Source: Acidobacteriota bacterium
GTDB taxonomy: Bacteria; Acidobacteriota; Holophagae; Holophagales; Holophagaceae
Length of the DNA: 64,000 bases
Assembly: GCA_016213735.1 (NCBI GenBank)
Contig: JACQZU010000003.1
Coordinates: 124,001 to 188,000, forward strand
Reading direction: 5' to 3'
Below, in pieces: positions 6,738 to 14,848 of this stretch. A model generated the notes under the pieces. That model did no database searches, was not told where the DNA came from, and saw nothing but the letters and a program-made list of their open reading frames with translations. Each line of letters begins with the position of its first letter. The stretch's first letter is position 1. Position numbers and translations under genes: made by a program.

Positions 6738-7102
6738 TCCTGGGCCTGGGCTCCGACCTCTGTCCCGCCGCCCGGTGGGAACACCTCCTCTCCCGCTTCG
6801 GGGAGAAAGCCGCCCGCCGGGTCCTCCACTCCCAGGAGGCGGACTACCTGCTGGGGGGCAACGCCCGGCGCCTGCCCGAGCGACTGGCCGGACGCTGGGC
6901 CCTGCGGGAGGCCTTCGGCAAGGCCCTGGGCACCGGACTGGATGGCTGGTCCTGGAAGGAGCTCCGCTACCTGAACGGGCGCCTCTGGGCGGAAGGGGCC
7001 CTGGCCCGGGAACTGGAGGCCCGGGGGATCCGCCGGCTGCACGCCACGGTGAGCCACGACGGCGGACTCGCCCTGGCCGTGGTCATCCTGGAAGGGGCGT
7101 GA
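6734..7102 (+). CDS. acpS: Holo-[acyl-carrier-protein] synthase
   Basis: 122 aa, the usual AcpS length, starting at GTG 6734 inside the end of the preceding gene. The N-terminal ILGLGSDLCPAARWE holds the Mg-binding aspartate motif GxD. WALREAFGKALGTG (about 56-69) matches the family signature WxxKEAxxKA with arginine in place of the first lysine. Near the C terminus HATVSHDGGLALAVVI matches the usual SISH-type strand. It transfers 4'-phosphopantetheine from CoA to the serine of acyl carrier protein. Confidence 0.87.
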   Translation: MILGLGSDLCPAARWEHLLSRFGEKAARRVLHSQEADYLLGGNARRLPERLAGRWALREAFGKALGTGLDGWSWKELRYLNGRLWAEGALARELEARGIRRLHATVSHDGGLALAVVILEGA

Positions 7103-7177
7103 TTTTCAAGATTCCGGGAACTTGGGCCGATGCCCCCGTCAGGCAGGCCCATGTCATTGCCCTCGGCCGGAAAACCC

Positions 7178-8008
7178 ATGACCCGTCAGGAGTTCACTGC
7201 CCTGCGGGATTTCGTCTATACAAAAAGCGGCATTTTTTTCGCCGAATCAAAGCAGTATTTCCTGGAGAACCGCCTCAGCCGCCGGCTCGGGGATCTCAAC
7301 CTTTCCTCCTACATGGCCTACCTGGACCTCCTGCAGGGGCCCCGGGGCCGGGAGGAGCTGAAGCTGCTCTTCATCGAGGTCACCACCAACGAGACCAGCT
7401 TCTGGCGCAACCCCCCCCAGATCGAAGCCTTCCAGAAGGTCGTCATGCCCGAGGTGGCCCAGTTGGTGCGGGCCCGCGGCGCCAGCCGCATCCGAATGTG
7501 GTCCGCGGCCTGCAGCAGCGGGGAGGAACCCTACACCCTGGCCATGGTGGCCGCCGAGTGCCAGGATTCCGTGCTGAGGGGGCTCACCGTGGAAATCGTG
7601 GCCACGGACATCAGCGAACGGGTGCTGGAGCAGGCCCGGACGGCGGTGTACGGCAGCTACACCCTGCGCAACCTCAGCCCCCAGCAGATGGCGCAGCACC
7701 TCGTGCGGGCGGAGGGGGACAATTTCGCCGTCAAGGCGAACCTGAAGGCCATGGTCCAGCTCCGGCACTTCAACCTGGTGGACTACCAGGACTACCGGAA
7801 CCTGGGGACCTTCGACGTGATCTTCTGCCGCAACGTCCTGATCTATTTCGACGATGCGGTGAAGGGCAAGGTGATCAAGGGCTTCCACGAGCAGCTGGCC
7901 TCCCGGAGCTACCTCATGGTGGGGCACAGCGAATCCATCCACGCTTTCAACACGGGCTTCGAGCTGATCCACTTCAGCAAGGCCATGGGCTACCGGAAAC
8001 GGACCTGA
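7178..8008 (+). CDS. cheR: CheR-type protein-glutamate O-methyltransferase
   Basis: 276 aa from ATG 7178; in-frame ATGs at 7130 and 7151 would add 16 or 9 residues of low-complexity sequence. The N-terminal helical CheR domain runs MTRQEFTALRDFVYTKSGIFF to about residue 75, with a typical TNETSFWRNP turn. The SAM-binding domain has RMWSAACSSGEEPYTLAM (the A-x-SxGEEPY signature) and FDVIFCRNVLIYFD. It methylates receptor glutamates using SAM. It heads a tight plus-strand cluster of HDOD-HDOD-cheB-fliK-like genes, apart from the cheA operon 33 kb away. Confidence 0.93.
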   Translation: MTRQEFTALRDFVYTKSGIFFAESKQYFLENRLSRRLGDLNLSSYMAYLDLLQGPRGREELKLLFIEVTTNETSFWRNPPQIEAFQKVVMPEVAQLVRARGASRIRMWSAACSSGEEPYTLAMVAAECQDSVLRGLTVEIVATDISERVLEQARTAVYGSYTLRNLSPQQMAQHLVRAEGDNFAVKANLKAMVQLRHFNLVDYQDYRNLGTFDVIFCRNVLIYFDDAVKGKVIKGFHEQLASRSYLMVGHSESIHAFNTGFELIHFSKAMGYRKRT

Positions 8009-8024
8009 GATCGAGGGAGACGCC

Positions 8025-8873
8025 ATGCCCATCACCCCCCAGGAACTCATCCAGAACCTCGGCGACCTGCCCCCCCTTCCCCAGGTGGCCGCCCAGGTGC
8101 TCCGGCTGGTGGCGGACCCGGATTCCACCACCGACGACCTCCAGAAGGTGATCTCCACGGACCAGGCCCTCACCAGCCAGATCCTCAAGATCGCCAATTC
8201 CGCGATGTTCGGAATGATGCGCGAGGTCCGCACCGTGACCCAGGCGATCATGACCCTGGGCTTCTCCACCATCAAGAGCGTGGTCATTGCGGCCAGCGCC
8301 AAGAACCTCTACTCCAGGGGCAGCGTCGGGCTCCAGGAGCGGATCCTGTGGGAACACGCGCTGGTCACCGCCCTGGCCTGCCGGGGCTACGCCCGTTCCC
8401 TCCGCTTCCCGCGGGGGGAGGAGGCCTTCGTGGGCGGGCTCCTGCACGACATCGGGAAGTCCGTCATGGGCATCAAGTTTCCCGAGCGCTACGGCGCCCT
8501 GGTCCGCCAGGCCTACAACGAGCGGCTGGACAGCCGGACCCTGGAGCTGGACACCTTCGGCTTCGACCACTGCATGGTGGGGGAGGCCCTCCTCAAATCC
8601 TGGAACCTGGCGGAGAGCCTGGAGGCGGCGGTCCGCTGGCACCACGACCCCGGCCACGCCCCGGAGGGCCACCAGGTGCTCGCGGCGATCGTGGCCCTGG
8701 GAAACCAGATCCCGCCCCAGGAAGCCGGGGCTCAGGGCTACATGGTTTCCCAGGACCAATCCGAGGCGGAGGCCCTCGCCATCCTCCGCCTGGACGAGAC
8801 GGCCTACGGCGAGCACCGCCAGACCGTCTTCGAGCTGCTCGATCGGGACAAGGGCATGATCGCGGATCTCTGA
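8025..8873 (+). CDS. HDOD-domain signalling protein (first of pair)
   Basis: 282 aa, one HDOD domain: LPPLPQVAAQVLRLVADPD near residue 15, ISTDQALTSQILKIANSAMFG (about 43-63), and EEAFVGGLLHDIGKSVMG (about 131-148). The HD-like residues are kept only in part (HDIGK), as usual in this non-hydrolase relative of HD-GYP domains. HDOD proteins act as regulatory or scaffold modules in motility, two-component and second-messenger signalling. It is 16 bp after cheR and overlaps the next HDOD gene by one base (TGATG). Confidence 0.88.
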   Translation: MPITPQELIQNLGDLPPLPQVAAQVLRLVADPDSTTDDLQKVISTDQALTSQILKIANSAMFGMMREVRTVTQAIMTLGFSTIKSVVIAASAKNLYSRGSVGLQERILWEHALVTALACRGYARSLRFPRGEEAFVGGLLHDIGKSVMGIKFPERYGALVRQAYNERLDSRTLELDTFGFDHCMVGEALLKSWNLAESLEAAVRWHHDPGHAPEGHQVLAAIVALGNQIPPQEAGAQGYMVSQDQSEAEALAILRLDETAYGEHRQTVFELLDRDKGMIADL

Positions 8874-9724
8874 TGATCACCGAGGAACGACTCCGCCAGA
8901 GGGCCCGGACCCTCCCCAGCCTGCCGGCCACGGTGGTGGCCCTCGGGGAGGCCGTGGCCGACGAGCGCTGCACCGTGGACCGGATCCTGCGCATCCTGGC
9001 GACGGACCCCCCCCTCTCCGCGACCATGCTGCGGATGGCCAATTCGGTCCTCTACGGCGGCGACCAGCCCGTCACGGAGCTGCGGCCCGCGGTGATGCGG
9101 CTGGGCTTCGAGACCATCCTCAACCTGGGCCGCACCGCGGGGGTGATCCGCTCCTACCGGGAGGCGCGGCACCTCGACGCGGTCCGGCTTTGGCAGCACA
9201 GCGTGGCGGTGGGACTGGTGGCGAAGGGCACCTGCCGGATCCTCCGGAGGCCCCACCAGGGGGAGGAGGCCTTCATGGCAGGGCTCCTGCACGACATCGG
9301 GAAGATCGCCCTGGATCTCTGCTTTCCCGAGGAGTACGGCCCCGTGGTGGAGGCCATCCAGGCGGGCCAGCACACCGTGGACGCCGAGGCGGCCCTGCTG
9401 GGGACCACCCACGCGGAGGTGGGCCACATGCTGGCCCGCCAGTGGGAGCTGCCCGAGGTGCTGGGGGAGGCCATCCTCCGCCACCACGCGCCGGGGCCGG
9501 GCCAGTTCCTGAACAACCTGATCCACCTCTGCGACCTCCTGGTGCGCACCCGGATCCCCGGGGGCCCGGCGGACGAGCGCCTGGTGGTGGTGCTGGAGGA
9601 GATGCCGGCCTTCCGGGAAGTCTTCGGTTCCGCCGAGGGGCCCGACCTGGAGCGCCTCACCTTCGAGATCGACGACGAGCTCGACCACGCCGTCGCCTTC
9701 GTGACCCTCGCCTACCAGGGATAG
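8873..9724 (+). CDS. HDOD-domain signalling protein (second of pair)
   Basis: 283 aa from ATG 8873, which shares its A with the stop codon of the previous gene. Same architecture: LPSLPATVVALGEAVADE, LATDPPLSATMLRMANSVLYGG, EEAFMAGLLHDIGKIALD and WELPEVLGEAILRHHAPG. The pair look like an old tandem duplication, alike in layout but divergent in sequence. It lies 6 bp before cheB. A joint role with CheR and CheB in adaptation or motility control is inferred from the shared operon. Confidence 0.88.
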   Translation: MITEERLRQRARTLPSLPATVVALGEAVADERCTVDRILRILATDPPLSATMLRMANSVLYGGDQPVTELRPAVMRLGFETILNLGRTAGVIRSYREARHLDAVRLWQHSVAVGLVAKGTCRILRRPHQGEEAFMAGLLHDIGKIALDLCFPEEYGPVVEAIQAGQHTVDAEAALLGTTHAEVGHMLARQWELPEVLGEAILRHHAPGPGQFLNNLIHLCDLLVRTRIPGGPADERLVVVLEEMPAFREVFGSAEGPDLERLTFEIDDELDHAVAFVTLAYQG

Positions 9725-9730
9725 CCGACG

Positions 9731-10855
9731 ATGGATCCGATCCGGGTGATGGTGGTGGACGACAGCCCTTTCATGAGGAGGGCGCTGGAGCGGATGCTCA
9801 CCTGCGAGGACATCCAGGTGGTGGGCAGCGCCCGGGACGGGGAGGAGGCCCTGGAGAAGCTCCTGAAGCTTGACCCTGACATCGTCACGCTGGACGTGGA
9901 GATGCCGCGCATGGACGGGCTCGCCTGTCTCCGCCGGATCATGGCCGAACACCCCCGGCCGGTGCTCATGGTCTCCAGCCTCACCCAGGAGGGCGCCTCC
10001 GCCACCCTGGAGGCCCTGGCGGCGGGGGCCCTGGACTTCATCCCGAAGGAGACGAGCCTGGCCACCGCCAGCATCCTCCAGATCCAGCAGGAGCTTCAGG
10101 AAAAGGTCCGCAAGCTGGCCCGGAGCCCGAAGTTCCGGCGCCGCCGGGGCCCGGCCGGGGCGGGGCCCGTGGCGGCCCCCGCGGCCCCGCCGGCCCCCGC
10201 GGCCCGCAGCTACACGATCCTCCCCGGCGAAGCCGCCCGGGTCACGACGCCCTCGCCCTCGGGCACCCTGGCCCCGACCCCCCGGGCGGAGCTTCTGGTC
10301 GTCGGCACCAGCACCGGGGGCCCCAAGGCCCTCCAGGACCTTCTTCCGGCCCTGCCCAAGACCCTGCCCGTGCCCTGCATGGTGGTCCAGCACATGCCCG
10401 CCACCTTCACCAAACCCTTCGCGGAGCGTCTCAACGGGATCAGCCAGGTCGAGATCAAGGAGGCCGAGGACGGGGAGCCCCTGAAGGCCGGGTGCGTCTA
10501 CATCGCGCCCGGGGGCATCCACCTCCGCTACCGGAACCGGGGCGGAACGGGGTTCGTGGACCTGAACCCCGAGCCCGCCAGCTCCCTTCACCGGCCCAGC
10601 GTGGACGTGCTCTTCCTCAGCGTGGCCGAGCAGTTCTCCCGGCCCCTGCTGGCCATGATCCTCACCGGCATGGGAAGCGACGGCGCCCGCGGCATGGAGG
10701 CCCTCAAGGCCCGGGGGGCCCACACGCTGGCGGAGGCGGAGGAAAGCTGCGTGGTCTACGGAATGCCCCGGGCGGCCTTCGAGCGGGGCTGCGTGGACCA
10801 GGTGGCTCCCCTTCCGGAGATGGCGGGGATCCTCCGGCGCCATTTCGGGATCTGA
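9731..10855 (+). CDS. cheB: Chemotaxis response regulator protein-glutamate methylesterase
   Basis: 374 aa. The receiver domain occupies about 1-125, with acidic pocket D10/D11, phosphoacceptor D55 (LDVEMPRMDG) and K106. A proline/alanine-rich linker spans about 135-180. The methylesterase domain carries the catalytic triad S194 (VGTSTGGPKA), H221 (VVQHMP) and D317 (GMGSDGARGM). It demethylates or deamidates receptor glutamates once phosphorylated by CheA. The ATG at 9731 follows the HDOD gene by 6 bp. All key residues are present. Confidence 0.95.
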   Translation: MDPIRVMVVDDSPFMRRALERMLTCEDIQVVGSARDGEEALEKLLKLDPDIVTLDVEMPRMDGLACLRRIMAEHPRPVLMVSSLTQEGASATLEALAAGALDFIPKETSLATASILQIQQELQEKVRKLARSPKFRRRRGPAGAGPVAAPAAPPAPAARSYTILPGEAARVTTPSPSGTLAPTPRAELLVVGTSTGGPKALQDLLPALPKTLPVPCMVVQHMPATFTKPFAERLNGISQVEIKEAEDGEPLKAGCVYIAPGGIHLRYRNRGGTGFVDLNPEPASSLHRPSVDVLFLSVAEQFSRPLLAMILTGMGSDGARGMEALKARGAHTLAEAEESCVVYGMPRAAFERGCVDQVAPLPEMAGILRRHFGI

Positions 10856-10864
10856 GGTCCTCCG

Positions 10865-12568
10865 GTGGAGACGCGCCTGGACCTTGCCCAGAGCCTCGGA
10901 AAGGCCATCCTCGCGGCGGTCCAGGCCCGGCCCACGGAAGCCCAGACCCAGCTCCTCCTGGCCATGATCGGCCAGGAGATGGACCTCGTGCTGCTCGCGG
11001 CCACCGAGGGGGGGGCCCGGCTTCGGCTGCCGGGGGGCCAGGTGCTGGAGGCCGAGGGAGAACTGCCCTATCCCCCGGGGACCCGCCTCAGTGCCCAGGT
11101 CCTGGAACCCGCCGGCCAAGGCGGGGCCCCCCGGCTGCGCCTCCTGGAGGCACGCCCGCCCGCCCCGCCGCCCATCCTGGCCCCCCTCACCCAGGGGGAG
11201 GCGGGACCCCTCCTGGCCCGTCTTCAGGCCCCCGAGCCCCCTCCGGCCCTCCAGGTCCTGGTCAAAATCCTCGAGGCCCTCCGCCCCCCTCCGGCGGACC
11301 CACCGGTGCAGGATTCCCGCGCCGGGAGACTGGACCCGGGCCCCCAGGCACAGGACCGGCCCGCCCCGCTCCCCCATGAACTCATCGAATCCGTGCGGGA
11401 CCTGTTTCCCGGGAAGCCCTCCACGCTGCCCGAGCTGGTCCACGCCCTGCGGACCTGGATCCGCGAGCAGCCGCGCGGGACTCCACCTGCCGGGCAGGAC
11501 CCGGCCCCTCGACCCGCCGACGGTCCGCCGCCGGGAACCGAGCCCCAGGCCCCGGCTCAGTACCCCCGGGGCCTCCCCGCGGGAGAGTCCCGGCCCACTC
11601 GGCCCTGGTTCCTCCCTCCCGGGCCCCCGGCCCCAGGGGCCTCGGCCCCCGAGCCGCCGATGCTGCCGGAGGCCTTGCCGGCTCCCCGGGTGCCCCGCGG
11701 GTCCGCCCCGCCCGGATCCGGCGGACTCCCGGAGGGGGACCCCAATCCCCCGGCATCCGGGTCCCCCTCCCCCCGGGCGAAGGTCCTGCCTGAGGGGGAT
11801 GAGGCGGTCCTGCTGTGGACCCGCCTCGAGGCGTCGCTGCTTCGAAACCAGGCCCCCCCTGAGGCGAAGGACGCCCTGAAGGCCCTGCTCCGCCAGATCC
11901 TGCAAGGACCGGACCCCACCCCCCGCCGGGCCGTGCCCCAGGGACCCTCCCAACCCTCACCCGGAAGGAAGCCCGCGGCCATGCCCGCACCGCCGGAGCC
12001 TGGCCGACACCCGGCGACCTCTCTGCTCACCCGGGAGGGACCTCCCCGGCCAGGAACCTCTGCGGAGCTCCCGGGCCAGGGCCCTTCGGCCGAGCGGCCC
12101 GAGTCCTGGGCCGCCTGGCTCGAGGAGGGCGTACGGATCCTCGGCAACCCCGCGGCCTCACCGCGGGAGGCCCCCTTCCACCTGGCCCAGGCCCGGGAGG
12201 GGACTGGATTCTTCGAACTGCCCCTGCCCTGGGGAGAGGGGCCGCCCCTCCAGTTGTGGGTGGAATCCGAGGGCGGGCGCGGCGGCGACCCCGGACCCGG
12301 GGAAAGGTCCACCCTGCTCCTGGGCCTCCACTTCTCCGCCCTGGGGGAGGTCCGCGTGGGGCTCCTCCGGCAGGGGGGTCCCCTGGTCGTGAGGATCTGG
12401 GCGGAGGATCCAGGCCCCCTCGAGGCGCTGGAGGTTTCCCTGAAGGAAGAACTGGAAGGCCTGGGCTCGGCGGTGGACCTCAAGATCCTCCCCCTCGGCC
12501 CGGAGGGGGGGCATCCCCCGAGCCTTTCGGCCCTGGCCTCGGGTTCCTCCTTCCAGGCCCTGGGCTGA
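10865..12568 (+). CDS. FliK-like hook-length-control-type protein, proline-rich
   Basis: 567 aa, GTG start at 10865 nine bases after cheB. The N-terminal helical part (METRLDLAQSLGKAILAAVQ...) and an OB-like stretch (LPGGQVLEAEGELPYPPGTRLSAQVL) are followed by a long proline/glycine-rich disordered middle (about 120-420). The C-terminal 110 residues (LGLHFSALGEVRVGLLRQ...PLVVRIWAEDPGPLEALEVSL) resemble the Flg_hook domain of FliK. A canonical fliK lies beside flgD at the window end, so this may be a paralogue with another regulatory task. The family call rests on pattern only. Confidence 0.6.
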   Translation: METRLDLAQSLGKAILAAVQARPTEAQTQLLLAMIGQEMDLVLLAATEGGARLRLPGGQVLEAEGELPYPPGTRLSAQVLEPAGQGGAPRLRLLEARPPAPPPILAPLTQGEAGPLLARLQAPEPPPALQVLVKILEALRPPPADPPVQDSRAGRLDPGPQAQDRPAPLPHELIESVRDLFPGKPSTLPELVHALRTWIREQPRGTPPAGQDPAPRPADGPPPGTEPQAPAQYPRGLPAGESRPTRPWFLPPGPPAPGASAPEPPMLPEALPAPRVPRGSAPPGSGGLPEGDPNPPASGSPSPRAKVLPEGDEAVLLWTRLEASLLRNQAPPEAKDALKALLRQILQGPDPTPRRAVPQGPSQPSPGRKPAAMPAPPEPGRHPATSLLTREGPPRPGTSAELPGQGPSAERPESWAAWLEEGVRILGNPAASPREAPFHLAQAREGTGFFELPLPWGEGPPLQLWVESEGGRGGDPGPGERSTLLLGLHFSALGEVRVGLLRQGGPLVVRIWAEDPGPLEALEVSLKEELEGLGSAVDLKILPLGPEGGHPPSLSALASGSSFQALG

Positions 12569-12571
12569 ACC

Positions 12572-13756
12572 ATGCGATCCCGGGGGCCCTTCGTCTGCCG
12601 CCAGCTCCGCCGCATCGTGCCCGGGGGACTCTCCCTGAACCGCGTGGGGATCACCCTTCGCAGCCTGCTCCGGGCCAGCGAGGGGGAGGATCCCCTGGCG
12701 CTGGCCCGGGGGCTCCAGTTGCTGGCGGAGGCCCTCGGGGCTGCGGGTGCCATCCTGGTCACCGTCGAGGGCTCGAATTTCGAGACCCGCTGGTGGTGGC
12801 CGGACCAGGGGGAAGCCGAAGGGCCTGAACCCGTCGCCGAATGGTGCCGCTGGCTTTCGGAGCACCCCCACCGCATCCTCCAGCTTCGGGAGGATTCCCG
12901 GGACCGCCAGGACGGAGATGCGTGGGCCCCGGGGATCCGGGGGGCGGCGGGCATGGCCCTCTGGCGCCGGGACCGGCCCCAGGCCTTCGTCTTCGCACAC
13001 TTCCGGGAACCCCGGCGGCTGGGGCCGATGGACCTGGCCGCGCTGGACGCCGTGGCGGCCTTCATGGGGCGGGTCCTGGAAGTGGAAGGGATGAAGGTTT
13101 CCATGGCGCGACTGGAGGAAGCGCTGGCCCTCACCCGGGCCGTCATGGAGGACAGCGGCATCGAGGATCCCGTGACGGAACTGCCGAACCTCCGCTACCT
13201 GGACCTCTGGCTCAAGGCCAAGATCAGCGCGGGCGTCCCCCACCGGGAGCAGCTCACCGTGGCCCAGTTCCGCCTTCCCCTGGACGACCCGGCCAACGTG
13301 GAGCGGATCCGTCGCCTGGCCCAGCGGGTGCGCGGGGGGGACCTGCTCGTGGCCGAAGGCCCCGGCCGCTTCCTGCTGCTCCTGCGCCGCATCAACAAGG
13401 CCATGGGGAACCTCTACCTCGGGCACCTGGCCCAGATCCTCGGGCAGATCCCCCTCGGCGCCACGCTCTGGATTCCAGGGAAGGACGACCCCGGGCTCGA
13501 ATCGGTGCGCCGCCGGCTGGAGCAGGCCCTCGATGCCAGCCGCGCCCGAGAGGGCCACGGACTCGTGTGGGAACTCCCCGAGGGCGCTGAGGATGGGGCC
13601 GGGGAGCCGGAGGGGGCCGAACCGGAGGAATCTCCGGGTGGGCTTCGTCCCTGGCGACCCCGCCGCCTCGGCCCCGCCGGACCGGAGGTGGAACCCAGGC
13701 CCCAGGAATCCCCCAGGCCCATTCACTGGCCCCGCCTCAAGCCCACCCGGTCGTGA
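12572..13756 (+). CDS. GAF-like protein with degenerate GGDEF domain
   Basis: 394 aa, ATG three bases after the previous stop. Residues about 40-170 look like a GAF sensor domain. A GGDEF-like domain starts near residue 195 with DPVTELPNLRYLDLWL (family: DxLTGLPNRR). Where the active loop should be, the sequence reads VAEGPGRFLLLL, so the GGDEF residues are lost. It is probably a catalytically dead diguanylate-cyclase fold used for binding or oligomerisation. The C-terminal 60 residues are acidic, proline-rich and probably disordered. It ends the cheR-HDOD-cheB cluster. Confidence 0.65.
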   Translation: MRSRGPFVCRQLRRIVPGGLSLNRVGITLRSLLRASEGEDPLALARGLQLLAEALGAAGAILVTVEGSNFETRWWWPDQGEAEGPEPVAEWCRWLSEHPHRILQLREDSRDRQDGDAWAPGIRGAAGMALWRRDRPQAFVFAHFREPRRLGPMDLAALDAVAAFMGRVLEVEGMKVSMARLEEALALTRAVMEDSGIEDPVTELPNLRYLDLWLKAKISAGVPHREQLTVAQFRLPLDDPANVERIRRLAQRVRGGDLLVAEGPGRFLLLLRRINKAMGNLYLGHLAQILGQIPLGATLWIPGKDDPGLESVRRRLEQALDASRAREGHGLVWELPEGAEDGAGEPEGAEPEESPGGLRPWRPRRLGPAGPEVEPRPQESPRPIHWPRLKPTRS

Positions 13757-13806
13757 AGGCTCTCAGAGGGTCGGCGCGAGCCCCCCCTGAAGGGTCGAAT
13801 CCCGGA

Positions 13807-14817
13807 TCAATCCTTTCCGGATTTCCGCTGGGCTCGGATCCACCGCGGCAGGCGGTTCAGGGCGGCCTGGGCCTCGGCCCATTCCCGGTGGGGGCGGGCG
13901 GGAATGCCGGCCACGAAGCTGCCCTCGGGCAGGCTCTTGGCGACCACACTGTTGCCGCTCACGATGCTGCGGGCACCGATCTCCAGGTGCCCCGCCACGC
14001 CCACCTTCCCGGCCAGAGTCACGTAGTCGCCGATCTTCACGCTGCCGCTGATCCCCACCTGGCTCACCAGCAGACAGTGCTCCCCCACCTGGACGTTGTG
14101 GGCCACCTGCACCTGGTTGTCCACCTTGGTGCCCGCGCCGATGCGGGTGGGGCCCAGGACGCCCCGGTCCACGGTGACGCAGGCGCCCAGCTCCACGTCG
14201 TCCCCCAGCTCCACCCAGCCCGCCTGGGGAACCTTCTCGTGCCGGCCGTCCACCAGCACGTAGCCGTAGCCGTCGCTGCCCAGGACCGAATTGGCGTGGA
14301 TGCGGACCCCCCGGCCCAGGCGCGTGCGGCGGTAGAGCACCACGCCGCTGAAGAGCTCGCAGCCGTCTCCCAGCACGCAGTCGTCCCCCACGTGCACCCC
14401 TGGGTGCAGGACGCAGCGCGCCCCCAGCACCGTCCGGGCCCCGATGGTGACCCCGGGGCCCAGCCGGGTCCCCTCCCCCAGGCGCGCCGAGGGGTGGACC
14501 GGAGCCTCGCCCCAGGCCGGTTCCGGCTCCGGATGGAAGAGGCCGACGGCCCGGGCGAAAGCCCAGTAGGGGTTGGCCACCACCAGCACGGGCTGCCCCC
14601 CCAGGTCGCTTCGGGGATCGGCGAGGATCAGGCCGGCGCCGCTGGCGAGGGCCTTGGCCCCGTACTTCGGGTTGGCCAGGAAGCTCACGCTGTCCGCCAG
14701 GGCCTCCTCCAGAGGACGCACACCCCGGAGCAGTTTCCCGGGATCGCAGTTCCGCAGCTCTCCTCCCAGGCGCTCCGCCAGTTCCTCCGCCCTGAATTCG
14801 ATCCTGGACTCGGCCAT
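13807..14817 (-). CDS. lpxD: UDP-3-O-(3-hydroxyacyl)glucosamine N-acyltransferase
   Basis: 336 aa from ATG 14817 (a GTG two codons upstream is possible). N-terminal uridine-binding domain about 1-100 (DSVSFLANPKYGAKAL), then left-handed beta-helix hexapeptide repeats (VHPSARLGEGTRLGPGVTIG and many more). The catalytic histidine region is VDNQVQVAHNVQVGEH. The C terminus is a short helix (AQAALNRLPRWIRAQRK). It adds the second acyl chain in lipid A synthesis, implying an LPS-bearing outer membrane. It stands alone here, away from lpxA/fabZ. Confidence 0.94.
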   Translation of the reverse strand: MAESRIEFRAEELAERLGGELRNCDPGKLLRGVRPLEEALADSVSFLANPKYGAKALASGAGLILADPRSDLGGQPVLVVANPYWAFARAVGLFHPEPEPAWGEAPVHPSARLGEGTRLGPGVTIGARTVLGARCVLHPGVHVGDDCVLGDGCELFSGVVLYRRTRLGRGVRIHANSVLGSDGYGYVLVDGRHEKVPQAGWVELGDDVELGACVTVDRGVLGPTRIGAGTKVDNQVQVAHNVQVGEHCLLVSQVGISGSVKIGDYVTLAGKVGVAGHLEIGARSIVSGNSVVAKSLPEGSFVAGIPARPHREWAEAQAALNRLPRWIRAQRKSGKD

Positions 14818-14848
14818 GGCCACCCCCGGGATGAAGACTAGCGCAAGG

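Noticed and set aside
8804-11953. Very long minus-strand frame opposite the HDOD, cheB and FliK-like genes
   Set aside because: It is the mirror of well-supported plus-strand genes in high-GC DNA and has no recognisable domain.
13786-13806. tRNA T-arm-like GGGTCGAATCCC between convergent genes
   Set aside because: No acceptor, D or anticodon arm fits in the 50-bp gap; at most a small hairpin.
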